Shown: positions 16,389 through 26,312, numbered from the stretch's first letter. The stretch is DNA of 30,675 bases from Baffinella frigidus (GCA_026770585.1 MU646307.1:1116319-1146993), one strand, 5' to 3'. Notes: generated from the sequence alone by a model not told the origin. Program-made: numbers and translations.

Positions 16389-16536
16389 GATCTCATAGAG
16401 AAACGGTTTTGATTTAAAACTTGCTGGCAATGAAATTTACTACACATAATGAGTTTTACTAGTAATATTAAAGCATTCGTGTAGTAATTTTCGTCGAATC
16501 AAAAGTTTTAAATTAAAGCCGTTTTCACGTGAGATC
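16389..16536. mobile_element. GATCTCA hairpin, first of a tandem pair
   Basis: Left GATCTCATAGAGAAACGG and right CCGTTTTCACGTGAGATC form an imperfect hairpin with arms through AATTTACTACACA and TGTAGTAATTTTC. With the preceding 48-bp segment it is duplicated at 16546-16735, period about 198. Confidence 0.72.
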
Positions 16537-16586
16537 TGTACTCGACCCCTTCGTGGAAGGGGATAGCCGGTGGCTATGTCAGGTCC

Positions 16587-16735
16587 GATCTCAAGTGGAA
16601 ACTCTTTTAATTTATAAACTTGGATTCAGTCAAAATTACTACACATTTGCTTTAATATTACTGCTAAAGATCGTTTTGTGTAGTAAATTTCATTGCACCA
16701 AGTTGATAAAATTAAAAGTGTTTCCATACAAGATC
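16587..16735. mobile_element. GATCTCA hairpin, second of a tandem pair
   Basis: GATCTCAAGTGGAAACTC to GTGTTTCCATACAAGATC, containing AAAATTACTACACA and TGTGTAGTAAATTTC. It is considerably diverged from the first copy, so the duplication is old or the insertions were independent. Confidence 0.7.
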
Positions 16736-16803
16736 TGTACTCAACGCACGTGATCGCTTTGTTCACACGCATTCCTGTCTCGGGGAGCGTGGCACCACCC
16801 TTG

Positions 16804-16957
16804 TCTCACACAATGTATTTATTAACTGGTTTTAGAAAGTCAACTTCCCCACAAAATCGTCAACTCAATATTTTCATAAGTAAAAGTAAACAATAAGTTG
16901 ACGATTTTGTGGGGGAGTTGACTTTCTAAAACCAATTAATAAATACATTGTGTGAGA
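16804..16957. mobile_element. TCTCACACAATG MITE, 62-bp arms
   Basis: Near-perfect arms of about 62 bp, TCTCACACAATGTATTTATT to its inverse, around a ~30-base AT-rich loop. They contain AGTTGACTTTC/GAAAGTCAACT. No convincing target duplication. Confidence 0.82.
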
Positions 16958-16996
16958 TAAACCCGCTCTCTCCCAGATTGCCCCGAACCGCCCCAG

Positions 16997-17189
16997 CCGG
17001 GCGTTCGACATTCAGTACTTCGAGGGGATTTCTGAATAACCCTCAAGCGATAAGATCGAGGACCCTACGGTAGGCAACCCGTAGGGACATCAGGGGGTTC
17101 CTACGGATAAGGTAACGGAAACTCGGCCCGAAAAGGGCCGAAAATCCCATCGTAGCCCGCTGTGCGGCCGGGCGTTCGAAATTCAGTAC
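16997..17189. mobile_element. CCACACAGCGGGCT family copy, left end lost
   Basis: The interior (AATAACCCTCAAGCGATAAG, CCTACGGTAGGCAA, GGTAACGGAAA) and right end GTAGCCCGCTGTG match copies at 18853 and 28623. It is flanked by a ~22-bp direct repeat, GCCGGGCGTTCGA-ATTCAGTAC (16997 and 17167), that replaces the left terminus. Confidence 0.65.
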
Positions 17190-17446
17190 ACACAACTGCA
17201 GAATCCAGGACTGCCCAGTCACAGCCTCGATGGGGGTGCGTACATGGCGGCCGTGTCGGTGGTAATAAACGTGTCTTCTGGGAAGCCGAGGTTGGTTCTT
17301 TTGTCTGTGGGGGGCTTGTGGGGGGCTTGCGTGGGGTGTTCGTGGATACGTTGGCCTGGCTGTGTTGTTGGAGTGGAGCCCCGTGGTACATGTCCTTTCA
17401 TTTCAATCCAGGACATGCACTTACCGCAGGGGTAGTTGTTAGGGGT
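17190..17446 (-). other. Possible minus-strand coding remnant
   Basis: A minus frame reads KCMSWIEMKGHVPRGSTPTT and, further on, FPEDTFITTDTAAMYAPPSR. A matching AAMYAPP-like segment is present near 16140. The frame runs into TGTAGGG repeats upstream. Family unknown; weak. Confidence 0.25.
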
Positions 17447-17706
17447 TGAGGGTTTAGGGTGTAGGATGTATGGTGAATGGTGTAGGGTGTGGGGTGTAGG
17501 GTGTAGGGTGTAGGGTGTAGGGTGTAGGGTGTATGGTGTATTGTTCATGGTGCAGGGTGCAGGGTGCAGGGGTCAGGGCGCACCGGGGCAGCAGCGTTAG
17601 TGTTTGCGACGAACTCCCTAGTGCGCCCGCCCCGGAGCACGCCCAACTGCCGTTTAGGATTTAGGGTTTAGGGTTTAGGGTTTAGGGTTTAGGGTGTAGG
17701 GTGTCC
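17447..17706. repeat. TGTAGGG/TTTAGGG telomere-like tracts
   Basis: G-strand heptamers at 17447-17570 and 17652-17706 flank about 80 bases of unique GC-rich sequence. Confidence 0.85.
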
Positions 17707-17862
17707 CCCCCCCGCCGTCTCATGTTCACGCCCAACTGCCTCCACCCGGGGGGGTTGAGCCATGGGTTATTCGGGTTCAGTTATGGGTTATTCGGGCTAC
17801 GAAGGGATTTTTGGCCCGAACCTGCCGAGGAAGTCGTTTCGTTGGGCGTCACGTCTTCGCGC

Positions 17863-17912
<50 letters not shown>

Positions 17913-18044
17913 ACAGTTAGACAGTTAGACATTTACTTAGTAAGTTAGTTAGTTAGTTAGTTAGTTAGTTAGACAGTTAGACAGTTAGACATTTAGTTAG
18001 TTAGTTAGTTAGTTAGTTAGACAGTTAGACAGTTAGACAGTGAC

Positions 18045-18079
<35 letters not shown>

Positions 18080-18110
18080 GTTAGTTCGTTAGTTAGTTAG
18101 TTACTTACTT
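17863..18110. repeat. TTAG microsatellite
   Basis: (GTTA)n with periodic GACAGTTA and ACATTTAC interruptions that themselves repeat about every 65-80 bases, indicating amplification of a higher-order unit. Confidence 0.95.
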
Positions 18111-18150
18111 CGACCAGTGCGATCGACTAGTTGCCGAGGCGAATGCCATC

Positions 18151-18271
18151 TACAGGGGTACCTCGTTCATAAGAAACGACCCCCCCCCTAGGACCACCAT
18201 AGGGCCCTAGGCAGAGGCATACTGTAGGGCCCTGGGGGGGGGGGGTTTCTTATGAGCGAGGTACCCCTGTA
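18151..18271. mobile_element. CAGGGGTACC MITE copy, TA TSD
   Basis: TA-CAGGGGTACCTCGTTCATAA to TTATGAGCGAGGTACCCCTG-TA, 121 bp. Confidence 0.85.
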
Positions 18272-18301
18272 TCAGACGACGTCCTCCTCGCTCATCAGCT
18301 T

Positions 18302-18422
18302 CCTAGCTCTGTCTGAGTTAAACTGGGCTCACCATACAAGCATTTGCGTTGCCCTTTTGTACTGGAGGTTCTGCTCTAAATATGTTGTATGGTGAGCCGA
18401 GTGTTACTCAGGCAGAGCTAGG
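18302..18422. mobile_element. CTAGCTCTG MITE, 5-bp TSD GCTTY
   Basis: CCTAGCTCTGTCTGAGT to ACTCAGGCAGAGCTAGG, with inner pairing GGGCTCACCATACAA/TTGTATGGTGAGCC. Flanks GCTTC and GCTTT fit the 5-bp duplication seen at 26577 and 30136. Confidence 0.8.
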
Positions 18423-18458
18423 CTTTGGCGTGCAGAAACTCAGGCTGGGAGGAAAGGG

Positions 18459-18548
18459 TTTCTTAAGGCTCATGCACGTTTGTATCACTCAACTCAAGGC
18501 TCAAGGGCCTCATTTAGGACCTGTATCGAAAGTAATAAAGAAGAAGAA
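18459..18548 (+). mobile_element. AAG-tailed SINE-like insertion
   Basis: The body TTTCTTAAGGCTCATGCACG to GTAATAAAGAAGAAGAAG matches the copies at 3344 and 10308. It is flanked by GGCTGGGAGGAAAGGG (18443 on) and GGTTGGGAGGAGGG (18549 on), a probable target duplication. Confidence 0.55.
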
Positions 18549-18562
18549 GGTTGGGAGGAGGG

Positions 18563-18852
18563 TCGGGGCGAGCCTCGTGTTGTTTCATCGAAGCAAACTC
18601 CCCCAAGTCCACGGAGTGGCTCCCAGCGAAGACCCATCCGTGCCCCTGTCGCAGGAAACTGGTGTCGGCGAAAACGTGCCATCCTTGTCCAATCTCATCT
18701 CAGTTCCCTAATTAGCGTTTTCATTTAATTAGGAGGCCTATTTGAATTTACTATGCCATAACTAATTTCTCCTATTCAACCTGCTATTGAAAAGGAACTG
18801 ATTCAGCTATCTTCCGAGATGAAATCGCTTGACATTCCCTGGCTTCACCAAC
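18563..18852. other. Unassigned segment
   Basis: GC-rich sequence up to 18700, then AT-rich to 18800. No repeat family or gene is recognised. Confidence 0.35.
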
Positions 18853-19012
18853 CCACACAGCAGACTGCGAAGGTATTCGCGAATAACCCATAACCGATAA
18901 GACACACGACTCTACGGTGGGCAAACCGTAGGGACATAGGGGGGGTTTCCTACGGCAACGGAAAGGTGGCCCGATGTGGGCCGACAATCCCTTCGTAGCC
19001 CGCTGTGTGGCA
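18853..19012. mobile_element. CCACACAGCAGACT MITE, 160 bp
   Basis: CCACACAGCAGACTGCGAAG to CTTCGTAGCCCGCTGTGTGG, with CCTACGG-type inner motifs. Relatives are at 16997, 28469 and 28623. No clear 2-bp duplication. Confidence 0.75.
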
Positions 19013-19040
19013 GAAGCATTGCCAGGAACGTGCGGCGGTG

Positions 19041-19231
19041 CCACTCGAGAATGTAAGAGGGGCCTATTTACATGTGGGGTTGTAAACAATTGTACCAGGA
19101 TAGGGTATTCCAACCTCGTGACTGTGCTAATTTCGCAGAGTAACGTGACCAATCAACGAAAGTCACTACACAAATGCCCACTTTTAAAATCGCATCGGTT
19201 TTAAATAGGCCCCTCTAGCATTCTCGTGTGG
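19041..19231. mobile_element. CCACTCGAGAATG MITE, 2-bp TSD TG
   Basis: 191 bp. CCACTCGAGAATG to CATTCTCGTGTGG with TG on both sides. Arms AGGGGCCTATTTA pair with TAAATAGGCCCCT. It contains GTCACTACACAAATG. The same family and length as 23780 and 29650. Confidence 0.88.
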
Positions 19232-19289
19232 TGAGGCAAAGAGAGAGCAGAGCATGTAGGTATGTAGCCTCCACATCGTTTTTGCATCT

Positions 19290-19440
19290 ACTAGAGATTG
19301 ATTATGTATTGCTCAACAACCAGCGTCAGCGTCGCACATGCAACGCATTGTACCACTTACTGTACCCCGTGTCGGCCGCCCATACGAGCATTTTCCGGAT
19401 GGATTCTAACTGCTCCTCCTACAATCTACTATACACTGCT
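19290..19440 (+). pseudogene. Copy of the EIDYVLxNNQRQRRT coding repeat
   Basis: The frame reads EIDYVLLNNQRQRRTCNALY then HLLYPVSAAHTSIFRMDSN, matching 5062 and 16146 until about SSYN, after which it diverges. No start codon of its own is evident. Confidence 0.4.
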
Positions 19441-19505
19441 GGCTCGTCGTTGGGTAGACGAGCTTCTCCAGTGGGGTCCGCAAGACCACAGAGCATGCCA
19501 GCTAC

Positions 19506-19647
19506 CCACTTTAGACGTGATGATTGGCATTCAAAAGTTGCCGTAGGGGAAGAATCGATTCTTCCCCGTGAAAACGCGCGATTTCTCCAAAAGTTGACTC
19601 GAGCCTCCAGTAGAGTTGTTTTCTGCGATTGACCCCCTTCCCATCTA
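19506..19647. repeat. CCACTTTAGACGTGA dispersed repeat
   Basis: The ~140-bp unit from CCACTTTAGACGTGA to CCCATCTA recurs at 26180-26312. It carries an internal palindrome, GAAGAATCGATTCTTC, and the ACGCGCGATTTCTCCAAA segment. The ends are only weakly inverted. Confidence 0.65.
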
Positions 19648-19678
19648 GCGTAGCCCCGCCCCACCCGAGGTTACTGTA

Positions 19679-19817
19679 CCACTTAGCAGCGGTCCAGTTC
19701 CTTTTCGCCTTGAATTCAAAGTGAAATTCCGGTTAGGTTCCAGGGCAATGGATAAGATTCTAGTACAAATCGTTCAGATAGACTGTATCCGTGAAGCCCC
19801 CGGTGGCTGCTAAGTGA
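19679..19817. mobile_element. CCACTTAGCAGC element
   Basis: CCACTTAGCAGC and GCTGCTAAGTG are terminal inverted repeats. The interior, with CCTTGAATTCAA and CCGGTTAGGTTC, is shared with 21219-21357. A solo right end occurs at about 30526-30542. Confidence 0.7.
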
Positions 19818-19988
19818 CCGAGGCGGGCTCGTCTAAGGCGTACTTTTGGGATCACTCATCTCCAGGCTTGAGAGTAACACATACGAAGAAATGAAGACGC
19901 GAGGAGACGTGGCAGTGGCAGCCTCCTAGCTTCTGCTGGCAACAGAGTGAACTCAACCGCCTGCCGTGGTTTTCGAGCGTAAAACCGG

Positions 19989-20128
19989 GTAGTTAAGCCT
20001 ACGGCATTGCCTAGGACCTCCTACTGTAGGCCAAAATCCTAGGAAATTTTGGTCATAGGAGCCCTACGGCCTACGGTAGGCAATTTCGTAGGCCTAACTA
20101 CCCCTTTTTTAGGACTTTAGCCTATGAA
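19989..20128. mobile_element. GGGTAGTTAGGCCTACGG hairpin copy
   Basis: GGGTAGTTAAGCCTACGGCA and GTAGGCCTAACTACCCC pair, with CCTACTGTAGG-type repeats inside. The right flank TTTAGCCTATGAA matches the terminus of copies at 27654 and 28955. The left terminus is degraded. Confidence 0.68.
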
Positions 20129-20256
20129 CGTATGGCCTGGCGCGGTCCCAAGTCCCGCCCATCGAGCGGCTCCGGGGAAAGTTGACTTAGGTGAGCTGGT
20201 TGACTTAGCTGAAATCTTGTGGCTCGGAGTGAATTGAGCGGCTCCACGTCGACCAT

Positions 20257-20416
20257 CTAGCGCTGCCTCACCTCGGGTTGACCGACCATTCTCAAGTTGA
20301 CATGCCGGGTCCGCGGTACACACCCGTCAACTTTCTCGCTCCGAAGCGCCCGGGTGCACGAAACTGCCTCGCCCAAATCCACTGAGCCAGAGCTAGACCT
20401 CGTCAGCCGGGCCTCG
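20257..20416 (-). CDS. Possible downstream exon of a minus-strand gene
   Basis: The minus frame reads ARLTRSSSGSVDLGEAVSCT then RALRSEKVDGCVPRTRHVNL. It lies beyond a microsatellite intron from the exon at 20826-20954. A related VNLR-x-V segment is encoded on the plus strand at 1011-1045. Exact splice borders are not visible. Confidence 0.3.
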
Positions 20417-20430
20417 TCAGTAGGACCCCG

Positions 20431-20778
<348 letters not shown>

Positions 20779-20825
20779 GAGACCGGGTTTCTCGTACCCT
20801 GAATGTATGGCGTTGCCCCACTCAC

Positions 20826-20954
20826 CTCGTCGGCCTCGGCGCCGAGGAGGGTTTCGAGCTCGACGCGCACGTTCCCGCCAAGCTCGATCGTGGCCTTGCT
20901 GACTTCGGAGACGTACCCCGATGAGGATGGGATCGCGTATGCTTTCTTGACCCT
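20826..20954 (-). CDS. Internal 43-codon exon, unknown protein
   Basis: On the minus strand a pyrimidine-rich acceptor, CCCACGCTGTCCCGCTCACAG, abbreviated here as ending CCGCTCACAG, precedes AGG GTC AAG. The exon ends at GACGAG|GTGAGT, a consensus donor. It is exactly 129 nt, phase 0 at both ends. The protein reads RVKKAYAIPSSSGYVSEVSK, then ATIELGGNVRVELETLL and GAEADE. Codon choice is GC3-rich, like the two intact genes at 11361 and 12736. I do not recognise the family; alternating hydrophobic/polar residues suggest beta strands. Upstream exons are not identified, because GA-rich microsatellite sequence lies there. Confidence 0.6.
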
Positions 20955-20986
20955 CTGTGAGCGGGACAGCGTGGGAGAGGGTCAAC

Positions 20987-21086
20987 GTTGGAGCGAGCGA
21001 GAGAGAGCGAGAGAGAGAGCGAGAGCGAGAGCGAGAGAGGGGGAGAGAGAGATAGAGCGAGAGACAGAGCGCGCGCGAGAGAGAGG
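20987..21086. repeat. GAGAGC/GA-rich microsatellite
   Basis: Imperfect GAGAGA and GAGCGA units. On the minus strand they form a CT-rich tract upstream of the exon at 20826-20954. Confidence 0.9.
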
Positions 21087-21218
21087 TTCAGGGTCACGAC
21101 ACGAGGCGGGGCCACTTTGAGGACGTGTTGAAGAGGTGTGCGTAGGTGTGCGTAGCTAGCTGTGTGTGGCGAGTCAGCCCTCGGCGGGGTCGGTGCTGCA
21201 AACCCGCCACGCACCACT

Positions 21219-21357
21219 CCACTTAGCAGCGACCGAGGGCCTTTTCACCTTGAATTCAAGGGGAAATTCCGGTTAGGTTCTAGGGCAATGGACAAGAATT
21301 TAGTACGAATTGTTTAGATGGACTGTATCCGTGAAGCCCTTGGTGGCTGCTCAGCGG
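21219..21357. mobile_element. CCACTTAGCAGC element, second copy
   Basis: CCACTTAGCAGC to GCTGCTCAGCGG; the interior is about 85-90% similar to 19679-19817 by eye, with CTTGAATTCAAG at the same place. Confidence 0.7.
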
Positions 21358-21570
21358 GAGAGACTGCGGGAAGCCGCGTGCGCGCAATTCTCGGCGCATA
21401 TATCAGAGAGAAGGTTCTCGGAGAGAAACAGGGGGGGGGGGCAAGTGAGGAACGGACGGAGGAGTGCGAGAGTCCGAGACGACTTTTTTAGGGGTAAAAA
21501 AAGGAGGGGAGGGTAAAAAAAGGAGGGAAACAGACCGAGTCGGATCCCAGGGGGTCTGAGGCTTCGATAT
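21358..21570. other. Purine-rich unassigned segment
   Basis: Contains AAAAAAAGGAGGGG twice near 21497-21525. No gene or element is recognised. Confidence 0.4.
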
Positions 21571-22236
21571 GCGGCGTCGAGATGCCCCCGGGGGGGTGCA
21601 TCACCTGCGTCGTTTGAGGTTTAGGAGTTGGGGTTTAGGGTTGAGGGTGTAGGGTTTGAGGTTGAAGGTTTGGGGTTTGGGGTGTAGGGTTTAGGGTGTA
21701 GGGTGTAGGGTGTAGGGTTTGGGGTGTAGGATTTGGGTTTAGGGTTTGGGTTTTACGGTGTAGGGTTTAGGGTTTAGGGTTGAAGTTGCAGGGTTCAGGG
21801 TTTAGGGTGTGGGGTTTCGGGTTTCGGGTTTAGAGTTTAGGGTTTCGGGGTTCGGGCTTAGGGTATGTGCGGCGTCGAGATGCCCCCGGGGGGGTGAATC
21901 ACCTGCGTCGTTTGGGGTTTGGGGTTTGAGGTTGGGGGTTTTGGGGGGTAGGGTGTAGGGTTTAGGGTGCGGGGTGTAGGGTTTAGGGTTTAGGGCTTAG
22001 AGTTTAGGGTTTAGGGTTTAGGGTTTAGGGTTTAGGGGTTAGGGTTGAATTTGCAGGGTTTAGGGTTTAGGGTTGAAGTTGCAGGGTTTGGGGTTTAGGG
22101 TGTGGGGTTTCGGGTTTCGGGTTTAGGGTTTAGGGTTTCGGGGTTCGGGCTTAGGGTATGGTTTAGGGCTTCAGGTTTAGAGCTTCCGGTTTAGGGTCTA
22201 GGGTCTAGTGTCAAGGGTCTAGAGTTTCGGGTTTCG
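21571..22236. repeat. Duplicated exon fragment plus TTTAGGG tract
   Basis: TGCGGCGTCGAGATGCCCCC then GATTCACC- or GCATCACC-type sequence to GCGTCGTTTG occurs at 21571 and again at about 21868, each followed by G-strand heptamers; the tandem unit is about 300 bp. On the minus strand the first copy reads CGACGCAG|GTGATGCACCC, an acceptor opening the frame QVMHPPGGISTPHIEASD. Confidence 0.7.
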
Positions 22237-22361
22237 GGTTTCGGGTGGCTCAAATAGCGCTCTGGTTCATTTTCGATTTACCTTGGATCGGGGTCGGATC
22301 CGACCCCGATCCAAGGTCAAATCGAAGACCTTCCAGGGAACTGTTTGAGCCACTTGGGATG
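22237..22361. mobile_element. GTGGCTCAAATAG hairpin, second copy
   Basis: The same palindromic core (GATCGGGGTCGGATCC...) as 13714-13830, inverted relative to it. The shared flank CCAGCCATCCCAAG belongs to its right end here. Confidence 0.75.
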
Positions 22362-22424
22362 GCTGGTGAAGTGCCTGGCATAGCACGACACGAACAGTCC
22401 AGACGCGGCGAGAGCGTCTCCCTC

Positions 22425-22464
22425 TCGTTCTCTCCCCCTCTCTCTCCCGCTCTCTCCCTCTGTC

Positions 22465-22537
<73 letters not shown>

Positions 22538-22580
22538 TTCTCTGCCTAGCTGTCTCTGTCAGTCTCTGTCTATCTCTGGG
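22425..22580. repeat. CT/TCTG microsatellite
   Basis: CTCTCC units, then about 20 TCTG tetramers, then degenerate CTGTCTCT. Long frames crossing it are artefacts. Confidence 0.95.
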
Positions 22581-22663
22581 TGGTGGTACCCGAATGGTGC
22601 GCTCCTCGACGCTGGAGGCGTTGCGGGTCTCGTTTGTCGAACACGAGACTTGCACCTGCATGT

Positions 22664-22714
22664 GACCATCAATGAATTGACCATCAATGAATTGACCATC
22701 AATGAATTGACCAT
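22664..22714. repeat. 15-bp tandem repeat, 3.3 copies
   Basis: GACCATCAATGAATT repeated in phase with codons (INELT in one direction, MVNSL in the other). Both strands are open, so the coding strand is undecided. Confidence 0.9.
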
Positions 22715-22776
22715 TGTCGAGCTTCTTGCGCGAAACCGCCTCGCACATCCTCGCGCACGCGTCCACCACATGCCAT

Positions 22777-23163
22777 TGCGGGGCGCCTCAATTTAAACCT
22801 TGGGATTGGTTTTCGTATCCTCTTGCCGGTTTTGGCCTGTAGTAAAGATCTCAAGATTTCATCGCAGCTCGATTTTTTTAGCAGAATCTGGAGCTGAAGG
22901 CCAAATCTCGACGATCTGCGCTTTCAGATTCAAAAAGGATGAAATTTAGGGTTGAAATTCAGCAGAATACCGGTAACCTCCATTTATGACTTATGAAACG
23001 AAACCGGCAAGAGGATATATTATCTTGGGATGGGTTTTCGTATATATTATCTTGGGATGGGGTTTCTTATATATTGCAGGTATATCGAACCCAATATATT
23101 GAAATAAGAGAGTCACCACCCTTAGGATAGCATAAAAGGCGGTTTAAATTGAGTCGCCCCGCA
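22777..23163. mobile_element. TGCGGGGCG element, 387 bp
   Basis: TGCGGGGCGCCTCAATTTAA and TTAAATTGAGTCGCCCCGCA are ~23-bp terminal repeats with one mismatch. The subterminal CTTGCCGGTTT is inverted inside as AAACCGGCAAG. TATATTATCTTGGGATGGG is directly repeated. It contains TAGGATAGCATAAAAG, shared with the 6460 element. Confidence 0.75.
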
Positions 23164-23200
23164 CACTCACCTGCACGGAACCACTCCTCGAATGAAGTCC

Positions 23201-23367
23201 CGTCACCTAATACGTCTCAGATATGGCTTTGGCATTGGAGCCATTTCGTACTTTTAGGGTTTAACATACCAAGATTTGTACCAGAAATCCAGTAGATGGA
23301 CGCTTTGCGAAAAATAATCTATGAGATTATATTTATCATTTTGCGAAAAATAACCTATTAGGTGACG
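23201..23367. mobile_element. CGTCACCTAAT element, short TIRs
   Basis: CGTCACCTAATA and TATTAGGTGACG are exact 12-bp terminal repeats 167 bp apart. Inside, TTGCGAAAAATAA-CTAT is directly repeated. It is not a full hairpin. Confidence 0.6.
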
Positions 23368-23400
23368 CGATGGAATCCGCCCCAACGTTTTCGTGACGTT

Positions 23401-23538
23401 CCGCTACCGAGCGAGGACGGGACACGATTTTAAAAACGTTAACCTGAATCCTGAAGGAAATGGTCTTTTAAAATGAAAAGCCAGGACCGGAATCCCGGTC
23501 CTGACTGTCTTATATGTGCCAAGTTGGCTCGACAGCGG
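23401..23538. mobile_element. CCGCTACCGAGC repeat, second copy
   Basis: 138 bp, only a few substitutions from 14361-14498 over the whole length. Confidence 0.78.
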
Positions 23539-23557
23539 CAGGTGGATGGATTCCGCC

Positions 23558-23770
23558 ATGTTTCATAGGAACCCCTTAGGCCCCTACGACCTGCAGTAGG
23601 TAATACCGTAGGCTCAACTACCCGGCAATACCGTAGGCTCAACTACCGTAGGATCAACTACCCGGGGGCTGGTATTGCCTACTGCAGGTCGTAGGGGCCT
23701 AAGGGGGTCCTATGAAACATTAGGTCCTAGGGGCCCTACGGCCTACAGTAGGCAATGCCGTAGGCCTAAC
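23558..23770. mobile_element. ATGTTTCATAGG hairpin joined to a TAGGCCTAACTAC half
   Basis: 23558-23720 has ~49-bp near-perfect arms beginning ATGTTTCATAGGAACCCC. It is followed by a half copy of the related hairpin (CCTACAGTAGGCAATGCC, GTAGGCCTAACTAC). GGCTCAACTAC is repeated in the loop. Confidence 0.72.
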
Positions 23771-23779
23771 TACTTGGCT

Positions 23780-23970
23780 CCACACGAGAATGCCAAAGGG
23801 GCCGATTTAAAACCGATGTGCTTTTAAAAGAGGGTATTTGTGTAGTAATTTTCGATGATTGGTCACGTGACTCTGCAAAAGTAGCACAGTCACGAGGTTA
23901 GAATACCCTATCCTGGTACAAATGTTCACAACCCTACATGTAAATAGGATCCTCGAGCATTCTCGAGTGG
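23780..23970. mobile_element. CCACACGAGAATG MITE, 2-bp TSD CT
   Basis: 191 bp, the same family as 19041 and 29650 but inverted relative to 19041. CT on both sides. Contains TGTAGTAATTTTCG. Confidence 0.88.
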
Positions 23971-24223
23971 CTAACACATTGTTCGCGGGTACTATGTTTT
24001 TTTGCCCCGAGGGCCATGATGAGTGTTGTTGACAATCCGACGGAAATGATCCCCCTCGTGCCAACAGAGGAAAATCCTTAAAGTTAACTGCCTCAAGGCA
24101 AGTTGACTTTTGATGAAAGGTTCGTAGCCCACCGTGTGGATAGGGCAACCATTCGTGATGGAAAGCCAACAGAGGGAAACCACGCGTGATGGAACGCGGG
24201 GGAACGGACCTCGGCGCTCATAA

Positions 24224-24393
24224 CCACACGAGGCTAACCAGGCGAACAGAATAAAACCCGGGGGCTGTACAAGTAGGGCCTATCCATGCGTGATTTATAA
24301 CCGACCGACCGCTGAGCGGTCGGTAACGTGATCATTTCCCTACAAAAATTTAAAATTCCCTTTTATTCTGTTCGCCTGGGTAGCCTCGTGTGG
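24224..24393. mobile_element. CCACACGAGGCTAACCAGG MITE, 2-bp TSD AA
   Basis: CCACACGAGGCTAACCAGGC to GCCTGGGTAGCCTCGTGTGG, arms ~33 bp. AA on both sides (24222-24223, 24394-24395). A separate inner hairpin, ACCGACCGCT/AGCGGTCGGT, lies at 24304-24324. Its sequence differs from the other CCAC elements. Confidence 0.85.
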
Positions 24394-24401
24394 AATCCAG
24401 A

Positions 24402-24561
24402 AGCCCTCCGAGGTTGCTCAAATTGTGGCCTGTAGATTTTCAGAAAAAGGTACCCACTGGTACAAATTGGTCGAATAGATGGACATCTACCCCAGATCTG
24501 GGGCAGATGCCAGGTAAAATGGCTCAAACTCCAGACCACAGTTTGCGCAACCTCGGAGGGC
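24402..24561. mobile_element. AGCCCTCCGAGG MITE
   Basis: AGCCCTCCGAGGTTGCTCAA to TTGCGCAACCTCGGAGGGCT. The core CTACCCCAGATCTGGGGCAG is an imperfect palindrome. It starts 8 bp after the previous element. Confidence 0.78.
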
Positions 24562-24883
24562 TGGTGGATGGGGACGACAGGCAGCGCGGCCTTACTGTCG
24601 GGAGAGGGCGCGCGCAAACCCCACTGTTGACTGGTGAGAGATGTGTTGGGCGCGAAGTGTGCATTGTTCAGTCATCGGCCCGGTACACACGCTATGCGGC
24701 TTGGTTAGCCGCGGGATTCGGAGGGATGCAGCTACGCGGGAGAGCTAAATATGATTTTACGCCCTGCGTCCTTCTATTATTTTCCCTTGAAATTGGCAAA
24801 AGTTGCCGGAAATACCCACAAATAATTGACTTTGAAAGAAAAGTAACCGCAGGATATGGGTGAAAATGGCTCCAAGAAACCAC
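24562..24883. other. Unassigned segment
   Basis: An AT-rich stretch at 24745-24850 and the recurrent AAAATGGCTCCAAG at about 24861 (inverse of TTGGAGCCATTTT near 8850 and 15660). No clear gene. Confidence 0.35.
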
Positions 24884-25180
24884 CTAGCCCTCCCCCGTAG
24901 AGTGTTTGACGGGTCCACGCGGGGGTCCACAGGTCCAGAAAGCAGGCGCATGGCCACCAGCCACCAGAAGTGAACCAACGCAAACGTTGACCCCCCCTGC
25001 TGCCGGGGAAATCACCGTTTGCCATTCTTCGATGTGGTTCTCTTCTGGTGGTTGGCGGGGGACACTGGAGGGGCGGACCACGGCGCTCATGATAGGATCG
25101 ACGGGCGTCCCGTCCTTGGTGTCGGCAGAGGGTGGGCGCGCGTACTGGAACGCGACGACCGCGTTGCCCGGGCGGACTGC

Positions 25181-25920
<740 letters not shown>

Positions 25921-26179
25921 AGAGCCCAGGAGGGGGTTGAATGGTTCAGAACCTTACAGGATAGGACGTTGACCTTTGCAAACCACTGCCTGCAGGAGGA
26001 AATGACTTTTGGCGTTATTCAATATCCCTTGGAAGGTGTGTGGGAGGTCCAGTACAAAGAACATCTAAAATTTTGTAACGAGGAACCCAGATTAACTTAG
26101 GCAGAGCTAGAAACAGCGGCGTATTCACGTGGGAGGGCTGGCGAGGCCTGTCAAGTTTGTGCCACGGATGGCTGCGGGA

Positions 26180-26312
26180 CCACTTTAGACGTGACGGTTG
26201 GCAATCAAAAGTTGCCGTGGGTGAAAAATCGCGTGAAAACGCGCGATTTCTCCAAACGTTGACTTGAGTCTCCACTGGAGTTGACTTTTGTGATCGACCC
26301 CCTTCTCATCTA
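26180..26312. repeat. CCACTTTAGACGTGA dispersed repeat, second copy
   Basis: Matches 19506-19647 with a shorter central hairpin (AAATCGCG...CGCGATTT). Confidence 0.65.

Noticed and set aside
17863-18110. Repeat-spacer pattern resembling a CRISPR array
   Set aside because: It is a TTAG microsatellite with interruptions; there are no constant repeats with unique spacers, and the DNA is eukaryotic.
22245-22796. 183-codon frame across the TCTG repeat
   Set aside because: It starts in a MITE, runs through a microsatellite and a 15-bp tandem repeat, and is also open on the other strand.
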